Assembly: GCF_028751195.1 (NCBI RefSeq)
Contig: NZ_CP066784.1
Coordinates: forward strand, 4,526,001 to 4,590,000
Direction: 5' to 3'
DNA: 64,000 nt
Origin: Alicyclobacillus sp. ALC3
GTDB lineage: Bacteria > Bacillota > Bacilli > Alicyclobacillales > Alicyclobacillaceae
Shown here: in pieces, positions 17,381 to 27,204 of the stretch
Numbering within the stretch: the stretch's first letter is position 1
How the letters are laid out: each line of letters opens with the position of its first letter
Made by a program: the position numbers and the translations under genes
The notes under the pieces: model-generated
Told to the model about the DNA's origin: nothing
The model's input: the letters and a program-made list of their open reading frames with translations, nothing else
The model's database searches: none

Positions 17381-19009
17381 CAACACGACGGCACTGGGGA
17401 ATCGGTATGCTGACGATTTTGGCCATTGGTCCCAACCTGATGCTCAGCGTAGCGGTTATGTTTATGCAGGATCTGTTTCAGAACTCATTCGCAACCGGAT
17501 CGTACGCTCCGATGTGGGTCGTCATTTTTGGTAACATGGCGTTTGCGCTGTTTACTCCGATCGGTCCGTTTCTCATGCGGCGAATTGGACTCAGAAGTAC
17601 GTACGTACCTGCCATGATTGTGTTTTTGCTCGGGTCACTGATATGTAGTTGGTCACCCACCATCGTGTGGTTGGGAGTAGGGCGTTTCCTGGAGGGGATG
17701 GCTGCCGGAACTGTCTTTATGATGATGATTCCAGCGCTCATTCTATCGTTCCCAGCCGTGCGTCGGAACCGTGTCCTGGCGGTATTGGTCGCCGGCTTTT
17801 TTGGATCCGTGGCTATGGGGCCGTTTCTGGGCTCGCTCACCATCATGGAAGACGCTTGGCGCTGGCTGTTTGCAGCAGTGGGACTGCTTGCTCTTGCGGG
17901 TGCATTAATGGGCAGAAATTTGCCCAATGCCCTTGGCCCACCGCCTATTCAAAATGGCGCAGCAGCAGGTAACCATGTATTTGATACATCAGGTTTTCTG
18001 ATCACTGTAGCAACATGCCTGTCGCTCGCCATTGCGTTGGGCAATCTCGACCGCTGGGGACTCTGGTCCCCGCAGTTCAGTATCCCTGCCATCATCGCTG
18101 TAGCTTTTCTTCGTACTTTTGGTCTGGGTAGAATTGTCCGTCTCTAGTCCCCTGGTGCCATTTCGACTCGTCTTCCTAATGAAGCCATCCATTGGGACAA
18201 TGATGGCTGTTCTCAGCAACATTTCCATGATCCTAGCATTGGCAATGCTGAGTGTGGTGCTCCGATCGGTCGAAGCATTTTCCGATGGCGCCATCACTTC
18301 CTTTTATCTCAGCTTGCTGCTGGGAGTTGTATTATCGGCCGTACTGATGACGGTGTTCCATGACCGGGTTGGACCGGGAGTGCTCGGCATCGCTGGCTCG
18401 CTGTGCCTGATGTATGTGTCTTATCAGTGGCTGTCCGTGGAACAGGGGACGACGCTATGGTCCCTTGGCTGGCGGTTGGTCATTCTCGGCACGGGAGGGG
18501 GGTTGACCATGGCCTCGGGGCTGGTTGGTGCGGCACTTGGAGGGCCAATGTCACAACTCCCGAAGACAATGACGGCCGTTCAATTTGTTCGCTTACTTAT
18601 CTTCATGATGATTGCGCCTTTGTTTAGTTGGACGCTATCTACTACGGCGACTGCCAACTTTGAGGTGTTGTCGTGGAACATATCGATCACGAACGTCCAG
18701 TTCATCCAGAAGTTGAACACCATCGTTACCCGGCTGGAAGGGTATGGATTACACCCTCATGCAGCGAAACAACGGGCGTTAGCCTTGATTGCGAACGAAC
18801 TTCATACACACGCAGTCGTGGATACAACCCATTTTATCTTCGCAATGTCACTTTGGGCGGCGGGCGCCCTGCTCGTATTTTCGATTGCGATGGCCATATC
18901 AGGTAAAGGGGCTACATTAAGGCAACGGCCCGAGAAGGAAACTGCAACAAAAACAGAGCCGTCGCTCACGCCCAATATGCAAATTTCAAATAGGCAACTA
19001 GAGTTGTAG
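17377..19009 (+). pseudogene. MFS drug-exporter-like transporter, frameshifted
   Basis: The first frame (17377-18147) holds about eight membrane segments starting HWGIGMLTILAIGPNLMLSVAVMFMQDLF, with the MFS loop MRRIGLRSTYVPAMIVFLLGSL and LGVGRFLEGMAAGTVFMMMIPALIL. The second frame resumes VWVELSVSSPLVPFRLVFLMKPSIG and runs to 19009 with six more segments. One extra C in GCTTTTCTTCGTA at about 18111 explains the shift; without it the frames join as AFFVLLVWVELSVSSPLVPFR. Together they give a 14-segment protein like the DHA2 drug exporters. The ATG overlaps the DMT gene stop, so it was cotranslated with it. Confidence 0.78.
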
Positions 19010-19500
19010 GTACGAAATCCAGAATAAACCCCGCCGCCGAGCGACACGCTACAGCTCAACGTGTGGGGGTCGCACTTTGCGTGCGGATGCGTCCTTCAAA
19101 TCGGTTTGATGGGGCATTGAATGGCATGTTTATCGATGCCGCAATTGTACGTAGTGAGTTGCAGTGTGGGAGCTACGGTTGGGTGGCTTTGCAGCGCCGA
19201 AAGAGGCCTGATGGACGGGTTGGGTTAGTTGGGTTTTACGGTTCCCGGATACGTTACTATATGTCCATAACGCAGCAATGTCCAGTCCTGTTGGTTTTCC
19301 TGAGTGTGGAGAAGTCCTTTAACGTTGACGACCGACTTGGGGTCGTTTAATGAACTGATAAGATTTATCTTGTGTTAAGTCAAGCGTATGTGCGCAGGCT
19401 TTCCGCCGTAATAGTATCCGTTGAGTCTGCGGACAGCCTGCGATCCCAACGAAACTCAGGTACATGGCACAGGGCGGCCATCAAGAAACGTCTATCCCAT
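19010..19500. other. Gene-poor stretch with one long inverted repeat
   Basis: No convincing gene. The only clear structure is a 14-bp inverted repeat with one mismatch, CGCAGGCTTTCCGC at 19393-19406 and GCGGACAGCCTGCG at 19429-19442, separated by 22 nt. It has no T-run and could be a cruciform, an IS end or a weak terminator for the convergent transporter genes. Confidence 0.5.
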
Positions 19501-20685
19501 TCAAACTTGTACTCCGTTGGAATAGGAAATTTTTGACCGATGGTGCAGCAGATAGTACAGGGCTGCCATGGCGACAACAATAACGGCACATACGATGTAC
19601 ATAGTTTGGAAACCACTTTGTCCGGCAATCAGTCCCAGAATGATAGAGCCAAAGCCGGTCCCAGCATCGAAGAAGAGCAGGAAGGTACTCATGGCAAATC
19701 CCCTCCGATGACCAGCAATCGAAGCGACGGATAATGCTTGAAGACCAGGGAAAAGGACGCCATAGCCCAGTCCAATGAGGGCTGCACTCGCAAGGAAACC
19801 AAATCCGCCACGCACCTGACTGAGCAATGAAATACCGACCAGAAAGAAACCGATGGCTGGGTACATGACGGTGTTTTCACCACGAGAGTCAAACAGATGT
19901 CCAAGAATGGGGCGGGGCATCACCACAAGTAGTGCAAAGACTGCGAAAAAGTAGTTTGTGATATGGAATAGCCCAAGATTTTGCCCGTACACAGAGGCAA
20001 ACGCCGAGATCCCGCTGTATGCCAATGCGAGGGTAAATCCTGTTATGAAAATCGGAATGGCCCTGGGTTCAATTAGCTTATTCCACGCAAACCGGGCATT
20101 TTCATCCTTAATGTTCGTGGTGTGAGCATGTTTTACTGCGACAGCAGTGAAAAGCCCAAGGATCGAACAAGCAATGCAAAGTAAAAAGAGGCTACGAAAA
20201 GGAGAATGCTGTATGATCGTCAAGCCCACGAATGGGCCGACTACCATGGCAAGGCTCATGAACATTCCGTAGTACCCCATACCAGTACCCATTCGCTTCG
20301 GTGGCGTAAGTCGGTGGTAATGGTGGTCGCAGTGCTGGTTGTGATACCAAACGAGATTCCATGAATGAAACGAAGTGTCAATAGAAGGATGTAGTTGTCA
20401 CTAAACAGATATAGAACATCTACCAATAGAAACAGCAGCAGTGCCCAACAGAAGCAGGCGCTTATGCCCCAGTCGACTCATAAGTAGCCCAGCAAAGAAC
20501 CGGGACAATACCGAACCAGCGACGAAGAGTATAAGCACCAGCCCGATTTCAGTAGCGTTGTTAGAGAACTTATCCTTAACAAATACCGGGAGTGCCGCTA
20601 CCTGCGTGTAAAAAGTCTTAAAGAGGAAGAAGTTCGTGATACATATCATAATGAAGCTGCGTGACCAAACGGTTTCCTTCTGCAC
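19501..20685 (-). pseudogene. MFS transporter, broken by two frameshifts
   Basis: Start is GTG at 20685 with GGAGG upstream; the first frame reads SFIMICITNFFLFKTFYTQVAALPVFV and ends at 20401 after LLLLGTAAVSIG. A second frame supplies LYLFSDNYILLLTLRFIHGISFGITTSTATTITTDL, and a third, from about 20300, TPPKRMGTGMGYYGMFMSLAMVVGPFVG and on to 19501. The three join into a normal 12-segment MFS protein (about 395 residues) if one base is changed at about 20395 and one at about 20303. The typical MFS loop MSRLGHKRLLLLG is present. Two shifts in one gene favour true decay over a single sequencing error. Confidence 0.75.
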
Positions 20686-20814
20686 TTGTTGACTACCTCC
20701 GAATTGAATTTCGAAACTGCCGTACGACCCGATGTACCCTAGTCAGGGCAGCGAAGGGGCTCCGTACGTGTCTTTGAGATCTGAATTTCCCGCCCCTTGA
20801 TGACAAATACCATT

Positions 20815-20890
20815 GAATGTTAGCATTTGCTTTGCCTACGATGTTGTCGAGGTAATTGTGTTGTAAAGTGGACCGAAGATAAGGGGTTCA
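20815..20890 (+). repeat. Diverged copy of the TetR promoter region
   Basis: AATGTTAGCATTTGCTTTGC followed by TACGATGTTGTCGAGG resembles AATGTTAGCACTTGCTTACG and GCGTTGTCGACC at 15861-15890. After it GTGGACCGAAGAT echoes GTGAACCGACAGG, the start of the TetR gene. So this may be an old duplication of the TetR promoter and first codons, or a shared operator. It lies upstream of the BtuF-like gene. Confidence 0.45.
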
Positions 20891-20946
20891 TCAGGAATGT
20901 GCCTGTGAAAGCGAAACTTATGTGGTATTGGAGGAGGGGCATCGAA

Positions 20947-21885
20947 ATGAAAGCTTGCTCATTTGTACCCGCAGCTACACGGATGATTTATGACATGGGC
21001 CTCGAGGCAGAACTGTCGGCCGTGACGTTTGAGTGTCCATCTGACAGGCCCAAGGTTGTCCGATCCGTCCTAGAAGGAAATCACTACACATCCGATGAGA
21101 TTGATCGCATCGTGAGTGAGTATGCGGCTACTGGGAAATCACTCTACTACGTCGATATGGAACTTTTACAATCCGTCGAACCAGATGTCGCTTTTACACA
21201 GTCCGTGTGCGATGTATGTCAAATCGGCACCTCGTATGTCGAAAGAGCACTTGGCTCACTTTCACAATTTCCGAAGGTTGTTCCTCTTATTCCGACAACT
21301 TTGGAAGACATATTCGACAATGCGGTGAGCATAGCGGAAGCTTTGAATCATCCCGAGGCAGGCAAAATGTACATCGCCGACCTGAAAGTCTGTATCGCTC
21401 GGGTGATTGACGAGCTACGTGCTCATGGTGCCCCGCTCCGCCGAGTGATGGTCATGGAGTGGATGAACCCTATCTACAATTGTGGTCACTGGATCCCATA
21501 TCAGATTGCAGTGGCTGGGGGTGTCGACATGCTGTCGAATCCGTCCGGTTATTCTATCGTCACTCCGTGGGAAAAGGTTGTTCAGTACAACCCAGAGGTT
21601 CTGGTTGTCGCACCATGTGGGTTTGATGTCGCAAGGGCCGCAGAGGAGGTCTCAGCAATGACAAACCTGCCGGGGTGGGGCGATTTGACTGCCGTGTCCA
21701 GCAACCATGTGTATGTCGCTGATGCAAACATGTTCACGCAGCCCAGCGCTTCAACGATTGTCGACGGTATTGAGGTATTGGCGGCACTATTCCACCCAGA
21801 TATTTTTGAGGTTCCGAGCCGACTTCGGGACAAGGTTGCACCTTTGTCTGACTTGTTACATAGCCCTACGATAGGTCGAGTCTAA
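20947..21885 (+). CDS. BtuF-like cobalamin-binding protein without signal peptide, second copy
   Basis: A 312-residue helical-backbone binding protein. It starts MKACSFVPAATRMIYDMGLE and shows ELSAVTFECPSDRP, DVAFTQSVCDVCQIG, MEWMNPIYNCGHWIPYQIAVAGGVDML and EVLVVAPCGFDV, which match the large group of cytosolic-looking cobalamin-binding proteins. GGAGGAGG precedes the ATG at 20947; an upstream extension to 20827 lacks such a site. There is no signal peptide. It differs clearly from the B12-operon protein at 5089, sharing only the fold and the EEWMDP/MEWMNP segment. Its stop is adjacent to the end of a convergent pseudogene. Ligand and partner are not shown by the sequence. Confidence 0.7.
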   Translation: MKACSFVPAATRMIYDMGLEAELSAVTFECPSDRPKVVRSVLEGNHYTSDEIDRIVSEYAATGKSLYYVDMELLQSVEPDVAFTQSVCDVCQIGTSYVERALGSLSQFPKVVPLIPTTLEDIFDNAVSIAEALNHPEAGKMYIADLKVCIARVIDELRAHGAPLRRVMVMEWMNPIYNCGHWIPYQIAVAGGVDMLSNPSGYSIVTPWEKVVQYNPEVLVVAPCGFDVARAAEEVSAMTNLPGWGDLTAVSSNHVYVADANMFTQPSASTIVDGIEVLAALFHPDIFEVPSRLRDKVAPLSDLLHSPTIGRV

Positions 21886-22445
21886 TTAAATGTGGACGTT
21901 GTACAAGATAGACATCGGCGCCAATTCAAGCATGTACTCTTGCAGTAGGATTTGGTGTGTGTTTGTTTTTCGTGAACGATAGGAAAAATGATGTCCACGA
22001 TGGCCGGGATGCCCAGCGCAAGTCCTAGCTACTCTGTGATCGCAAAGGCGCCCATCGAGTTCAAATTGGACAACACAAGGCGGTGGATATCTCTCCATGG
22101 CCCCGCAGCGCCACCGAGTGCTCCCTCGATTCCTGCAATCGCTTGTCCCAATGTGGCCACGGCTTCGCCTGCGAATTTCCGACCCGGCGCTGGATTTCGA
22201 TCGATGACCTGATACAGCGCCTTGATCTTCTGCTCATGCTCTTTGGCTCCCTCGGCGATCTCGGATAGTCTTGCCTTCACATTCGGTTCGGTGATTTTTT
22301 CAATCGTGTTTTCAACGTACTCACGGAACGATGCCTGTGTCATGACCACATTCCCAAGCCACTGGGCCATCTCGTCAAGCTGCTTGTTCCAATTTTTCTC
22401 GTCTAACTCGATCACAATTGGGTTAGCGGACTTTGCTTCGCTCAT
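21886..22445 (-). pseudogene. Ferritin-like helical protein, with nonsense codon and frameshift
   Basis: From the ATG at 22445, preceded by GGGAGG, the frame reads KNWNKQLDEMAQWLGNVV and EHEQKIKALYQVIDRNPAPGRKFAGEAVATLG, an all-helical protein of ferritin-like type. It stops at a TAG (22029) after AFAITE. The same frame then continues sensibly as LGLALGIPAIVDIIFPIVHEK, and a further frame supplies HQILLQEYMLELAPMSILYNVHI to 21886. So a CAG-to-TAG change and one frameshift near 21960 have broken the last quarter. The function is unknown; the family assignment rests on the helical pattern. Confidence 0.55.
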
Positions 22446-22459
22446 TTGACGACCTCCCT

Positions 22460-23887
22460 TTACTTTCGAGTAATCTTCCAAAGAACCCCCGTGTGAGCGA
22501 ATGACATCAAATACCCTTTCGTCACCCGCACAGCACCAAAGTCAAACACGTAAAAACTCTTTCCGTCAGGGTGGAATTTGCAGTCTACCGGTCGTTGGAT
22601 TCCACCATGAGTACGATTTTGTCCCGTTCCAATGGCTCGGTTGCGCATGCATACTTCCGCCGCTCCAGTTTTCACGTCGACGCACATGACTCGAAAACCG
22701 TGGCCAAGTCTTCCTGCCGGGGAGAGTTCAGTGGCGCCAACGTACCCCATTTGCAAGCGAATAGTTTGCCATGGTGACCGAACGTATCCGACTTGCAAAA
22801 GTCCATTTTGGTCATGCACGAGTGCGGCCTCTCCAAATAAGCGGGCGGCCCGGCCCATTCCGGAAGATTCGCAAACAGTGGTTCTGCTGCTTTACCCTTG
22901 TCGGGCAGATGCTTTTTATCCCACACGGGCAGGCCATCCGCACAAATTTCCGGGAAACCGTACCAATCGGGTGTTTGCACCGTTCCATGCGGTTGTTTGG
23001 CGTTGCGGATGCGCCAAATTCGATTTGGATCGCCTGCAACCGCACGCTCTCCTTTTTCCTCTAAATCGTTGTCGGATACGTAAAGTTTGCCGTCCTCGCT
23101 AAAGGCCATGCCGTACGGGTTACGTAGCCCCCAGGCAAGCAGCTCAATATCAGTACCATCCGGTCTTGCACGCCATAGGCCGGAGGTACACCAGAGTTCA
23201 CCCTTGACGATTTCACCTTTCGTGGCAGGAACCCCAAACGGTTTGAAGGGGCCGGTTTCGGTCAGGTATGGGTAAGGCATGGTAGGATCCCGGCTCCAGA
23301 CATTGTTGCCGGTCAGGGTGATGTCTTGGCCGGGAATGTCATGGGCCCTGGGATGCTTCACGATATCTACCGTGAACCCCTGTGGCAAAACAACACCGTT
23401 TTGCGAAACAGAACCGTGGGCGAAATAGAGCAGCCCATCGGTGGGGCTGAACACTGGGCCTCCTGGTTCATGCCAACCGCCACTTGGGATTTTATCGAAG
23501 ATGACGGTTCGCTCACGGGTGTTAATATCGTATCGAACGATACTGGCGTAATATCCGCCCTTGATGCTGACGTAGATGAAGCCGTCCCGGTAGGCAACAC
23601 CTCGGGGCCCACCCAGCGTTTCGACCGCAAACGTTTCAAGCTGCTGGCCGGACGGATCGAGTCGAAGAATGCGTGGAATCATAGCGGGACGGGTCGGCCA
23701 GGTACTACCGCCACAAGGTTCCATTCTCCGTGAATCCCATACCGCAGGGGAAAGACAGTCCGGCAATGATCACCTCGACCTCATATCCATCTGGGACGAG
23801 TATATCCAATGGGTCCACTACCGAACGAGCAGGGGTAGAAAGCTTTCGGAGGGCATCTTTCGAAACGGATGTGGTTGCTAGATCCAT
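22460..23887 (-). pseudogene. PQQ-dependent sugar (sorbosone) dehydrogenase-like beta-propeller protein, frameshifted
   Basis: The start is the ATG at 23887 after GAGGAG. The first frame has DILVPDGYEVEVIIAGLSFPCGMGFTENGTL. A shift near 23705 leads to GGSTWPTRPAMIPRILRLDPSG and the long central frame with PRGVAYRDGFIYVS, GGPVFSPTDGLLYFAHG, LWRARPDGTDIELLAWGLRNPYGMAFSEDGKLYVSDND. A second shift near 22740 leads to GATELSPAGRLGHGFRVMCVDV and the C-terminal HPDGKSFYVFDFGAVRV. The repeats and the RNPYG motif are typical of glucose/sorbosone dehydrogenase propellers. The reading suggests no signal peptide. Rejoined, it would be about 475 residues. Confidence 0.72.
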
Positions 23888-24124
23888 ATCATGGGACTCC
23901 TCAGATTTGGCATATGACACGTAGCAAAAGTTCCACTCCCATTCTGTCCAGATAATTAGCCGATAAACAGTGGCTGATTACAGAATCGGAAGAGCGAAGG
24001 TTTGTCATGAGCATGTTTGTTGTGATGAGCAGTTACGCATAGAGGTTCAGTTCGAAGGAACCCTAACAGAGGATTGTCAATATATCCAGGCAATGACGCC
24101 TGAAATGGGGAGGAAACATACCGG

Positions 24125-24331
24125 ATGACGGTCGCAACGCAGGTCAAGCAAACACTGGCATCGCTAAAAAGTGCTCAAGCAAGTTTTGAACAGTTTGCGC
24201 TTCAAACGCAAAACCAGTCAGCTAAACAAATGTATACGGATGCTGCGAATCAGACGATGGGGCTTGTTAGTTCACTTGAGTCCCGAATTCAACAAATTGA
24301 GCAGGAGGAACCTCAATACAAAGGATTCTAA
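24125..24331 (+). CDS. DUF1657 small protein
   Basis: A 68-residue helical protein: MTVATQVKQTLASLKSAQAS, FEQFALQTQNQSAKQMYTDAANQ, then SSLESRIQQIEQEEPQYKGF. This is the DUF1657 pattern found in spore-forming Bacillales, often beside spoVA genes and DUF421 membrane proteins. GGGAGG lies 10 nt before the ATG. The next gene, 70 nt on, is the start of a DUF421 protein whose own tail carries a second DUF1657 domain, so the pair forms part of the spore-resistance type cluster known as spoVA2mob/2Duf in other species. No spoVA genes are in the window. Confidence 0.85.
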   Translation: MTVATQVKQTLASLKSAQASFEQFALQTQNQSAKQMYTDAANQTMGLVSSLESRIQQIEQEEPQYKGF

Positions 24332-24401
24332 GCGATAGGAACAGGGGACTTCGGGTATGGAACGCAGAACCCGAAGTCCCGCTGAAAATGGAGTGGTCAC
24401 G

Positions 24402-24507
24402 ATGCAATGGCAGATGCTTATCAAGGCATTGTTTGCGTTCTTTGCATTACTTTTGCTCGCACGCCTGCTCGGTAAAAAGCAGATTTCACACTTGACCTTT
24501 TTTGATT
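24402..24507 (+). pseudogene. DUF421+DUF1657 membrane protein (2Duf/YetF-like), N-terminal fragment
   Basis: From the ATG at 24402, with GGAGTGG upstream, the frame reads MQWQMLIKALFAFFALLLLA, then RLLGKKQISHLTFFD, the first membrane helix and the conserved start of YetF-type proteins. It is cut at GATT by the DDE-type IS at 24508. The continuation DYIVGITIGNIAG lies at 29709 on the minus strand, on the inner flank of the second, inverted IS copy. Joined through GATT, the protein is restored exactly in frame. Confidence 0.88.
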
Positions 24508-25965
24508 GAGCGTTTTGCAGAATGACGATTTGAACGAAGGAAAAATCGATTTGATGGTGGCGTAACGGACAGAAATTACATTTTATGTATTTAGCGCACC
24601 TTCGTGGTAGGCTCGCTATGTCGATATCTAGCGTTCATCTCGCCTCAGGCACTCTTCGTCATACTGCGTGCTACGTTCGCAGCCACCGCTGATGCCAGTA
24701 AGACAATTGCATTGATGTACGCGTAAGCCGTAACTTTCCGGATGCCTCGCAGATGCATGTCGTTCATCGTGAGATGTTCTTTGATCCGGGAGTTGCAGCG
24801 TTCAACGGATGTTCGCTCGTTATAGAGTTCCTTCCAACCTCTCGTGTTTCGGTGGGGATTTGAGTAACGCCGGACATCTTCGGCGATCTTCTTGACCACC
24901 ATTCCATAATTGGAGTCCGAGCAAGTTGCAATCCCAAGTGGGCAGTCTATTTTTCCAACGGCGTGTGGGCAACGGAACTTTAATCGATCACTGTCTGCGC
25001 CCCAGTAAACCATGTCGTATCCCATCGAGCAACGAGGTGTTCCGTCCGAAGCCATCCCGGCTGGCGGCTCCTTCTCGCCTCGCTTATTCATTGCGATGAT
25101 TGCCTGCGCACCGTAACTGCGAGCAGCTTCGTAGTTCTTGACCTGGTCGTATCCGGCATCCATCATGACGAACTTGAATCGCCAACCGTGTTCATGGATT
25201 TTCTTCATCAACGGTACCGCCATTTCACCGTCGTATACGTTGGCAGGCGTAACATCCAAGACAACCGGCAGTTCGCTGGCAGTATCCACGGCAAGGTGGA
25301 CCTTGTACCCGAACCACGTTAGCTTGTTACCGAAGGTATCGTACTTCGCACCCCAATTGGCATCGCCGGTATGCTGACTGCGTGACTTTGGCACTTTTTC
25401 TCGTAGGCGCCAATCGCCGTGCTGTCGATTGCGATATGCTCACCATTGATGATGCCAGACTCTCTGCACTGATTGACCAGGTCAGTGAAGAGTTCCTGCG
25501 CAAGTTCCTTTTCAACCACAGCCTGGAACACCCGACTCAGTGTGGCAATTGATGGTGCCCGCTCATCCAATCGAAAGCCGCACTGATACCGAAATCTTAG
25601 GTCTCTGTCCAGCTGTTGATGGAGACGAGTGAACGTCGATATGCCTTCCAATGGAGCCGCCAGCAGAGCACGTAAAATTGCTTCTCGATTGATGGGCTTG
25701 GCGCCATGGGGTGACGCACTTTTCAATTTGTTGGCGTAGGGTTCAAGGTCGAGTGCTGTAAAGAACAGACCCAATCTCTCACTGGACTCAATTTCTAACC
25801 ATTGCTCAAAGGAAAACAGGGGCTTTTGGAGAAGATACAAGTGGACTTCCCTTCTTGAGAGTTTCTTGTTTGGTCACTTGAAATCTTCTCCAAGTTGAGG
25901 TGAAGTCCTTTTTTATGCCCTCTCATCCCTTGCCCTGCAAGGGCTTATGAATCTGCAAAACGCTC
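24508..25965 (-). mobile_element. DDE-type insertion sequence (IS1182/IS5-like), copy X
   Basis: A 1458-bp element bounded by the 14-bp inverted repeat GAGCGTTTTGCAGA. The transposase reads leftward in two overlapping frames. The left flank is GATT; the matching direct repeat GATT is found at the inner flank of copy Y (29706-29709, as AATC), so the two outer/inner flanks have been exchanged by an inversion between X and Y. Differences from copy Y are few: one deleted base in Y and at least two substitutions upstream of the transposase gene. Confidence 0.88.
24645..25840 (-). CDS. DDE transposase in two frames (probable -1 frameshift)
   Basis: Frame 1 (25840-25319) reads MYLLQKPLFSFEQWLEIESS, the DUF772 region and ends past EHIAIDSTAIGAYEKK, the first catalytic Asp. 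Frame 2 continues VPKSRSQHTGDANWGAKYDTFGNKLTWFGYKVHLAVDT, MMDAGYDQVKNYEAA with the second Asp, and ERTSVERCNSRIKEHL with the Glu, to 24645. The frames overlap, and a -1 shift at GAAAAAG (TAC GAG AAA AAG) gives one protein of about 400 residues. The same arrangement in both IS copies suggests programmed frameshifting, as in other IS elements, or spread of one mutant form. The family is IS4/IS5-superfamily, closest in style to IS1182. Confidence 0.8.
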
Positions 25966-26465
25966 AATCCAAGTAGCGAATAACAAAACTCATGATTCAT
26001 CCGTCATTCTGGAAAAATTGTCTATGTTCCTTAGTCTCTGGCATGGAGCCTTCGCAAGTATCAGGCGGACTTGTTTGCAATGCGCCTTTGAGAGCGTGTG
26101 AGGAGCACACTGCCCGGTGCATTGACGCTCACCGCGATGTAGCCAGTTCCTTCACCGTTGAGCCATATTCCCTGTCACCATTAGCTTCCACCTCTCACGT
26201 GAAACGTCACTGCGCTCCAAAAAAGCTGCACGTTGTTTAGGTTGAGCCAAGCGAATAGTCGGCGATTCCGGGTTACACACACAGGATGACCGTGCGCTAC
26301 GGTATCGACGTATCCTCAAATAGTTTTATTGCTGTCAGTCTGGGGTCTGGATGGCTGACATCACCTACGGTACGCCCAGCTAACACCTGGCCACCAATCA
26401 CGGCCGTGTTACTTGAGCATGAATGGAATGCAGCCCATGAATCGATGGGCACTGCCCTTCTCCTG
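25966..26465. other. Stretch without recognisable gene
   Basis: Between copy X and the DedA fragment I see only short open frames without family motifs. The plus-strand frame at 26286-26525 and the minus-strand frame at 26297-26680 overlap each other and neither shows a conserved pattern. This is sequence joined to the truncated dedA, so it may be debris from a deletion. Confidence 0.5.
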
Positions 26466-26852
26466 CTACGAGGAGAAGAGAGCCGAATCGGCGGTGACCT
26501 GCTGGACACTGGCAGAGTGACGTAGTCCGTGGGAAACGGGGTTTGAGGCGAAGCGGTTACGCCAAGATGAACCTCCGCGGGCGGTAATCCCGAATTTTGG
26601 ACCATATCGGTCAATAAACGGCCTGCCAAAAAATCGGCCAATGAGATAGGCAACGGTTGCGCCGACCACATTTCCCCCAATGACCGAACAAAGAAGTGGA
26701 AAGACAGAAAACGTCCCTCGATGTAACTGGATACCGCTTGCTATCAATGCCGATTCAGCTACAGAGGGTATTCCAGCTATCTCAAGGAACATGACGATGA
26801 ATAAGCCGAAGTATCCGTATTGCCGGAGGAGCAGATCAACGTCAATGTGCAT
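26466..26852 (-). pseudogene. DedA-family membrane protein, truncated
   Basis: From the ATG at 26852, preceded by GAGAGGG, the frame reads LLLRQYGYFGLFIVMFLEIAGIPSVAESALIASG and GGNVVGATVAYLIGRFFGRPFIDRYGPKFGIT, the first half of a DedA/SNARE-associated protein. After about 85 residues the family pattern stops and the frame runs through unrelated, serine-rich sequence to a stop at 26466. The second half, with the reentrant helix and FxRxxPxxR motif, is absent. DedA proteins act in lipid translocation and membrane homeostasis; this copy cannot work. Confidence 0.75.
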
Positions 26853-26876
26853 TGGATATCCCTCTCCGTAGTCCAA

Positions 26877-27204
26877 ACGTGCGATTTTTGTTTTTATTCC
26901 CCAAGTACCTCTCCCTTGACTGAGAACTCGACAACGATGCGAAGCATGATGAATGTCAGGGAGAGTGATGATCTAACTGTATGTCCAAAGATGACCAACA
27001 TGCAGATAACAGCAGCAGTTTCAGTCGATGAGCCCCGAGGGAGACGTGTGCCGTGTAGCTGAAATGGGTCGGAAAATTGGAACAATTTATGCACATTTCT
27101 GTGGATATCCTGTGCATAACTTCACCAACCGTTTATGGAATTCACCGAAATGGGGAGATTACACATAAACCAATTTTCACCATGTCAATTTCAGAGGACC
27201 TCAC
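26877..27204. other. Intergenic region
   Basis: No gene found. It separates the start of the dedA fragment from the first CBO0543-family gene, so it should hold divergent promoters. The stretch CTGTGGATATCCTGTGCATA at 27099-27118 is the most AT-rich part, but I cannot assign a promoter with confidence. Confidence 0.45.

Noticed and set aside
20700..20946. Cobalamin riboswitch upstream of the BtuF-like gene
   Set aside because: No B12-box core (GCCACTG) or long structured leader could be seen; the same holds for 5062-5088.
22029..22031. TAG in the ferritin-like gene as a readthrough or pyrrolysine codon
   Set aside because: The same gene also carries a frameshift shortly after, so simple decay is the better explanation.
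26286..26525. Open frame next to the DedA fragment
   Set aside because: No conserved motif, overlaps an equally featureless frame on the other strand.
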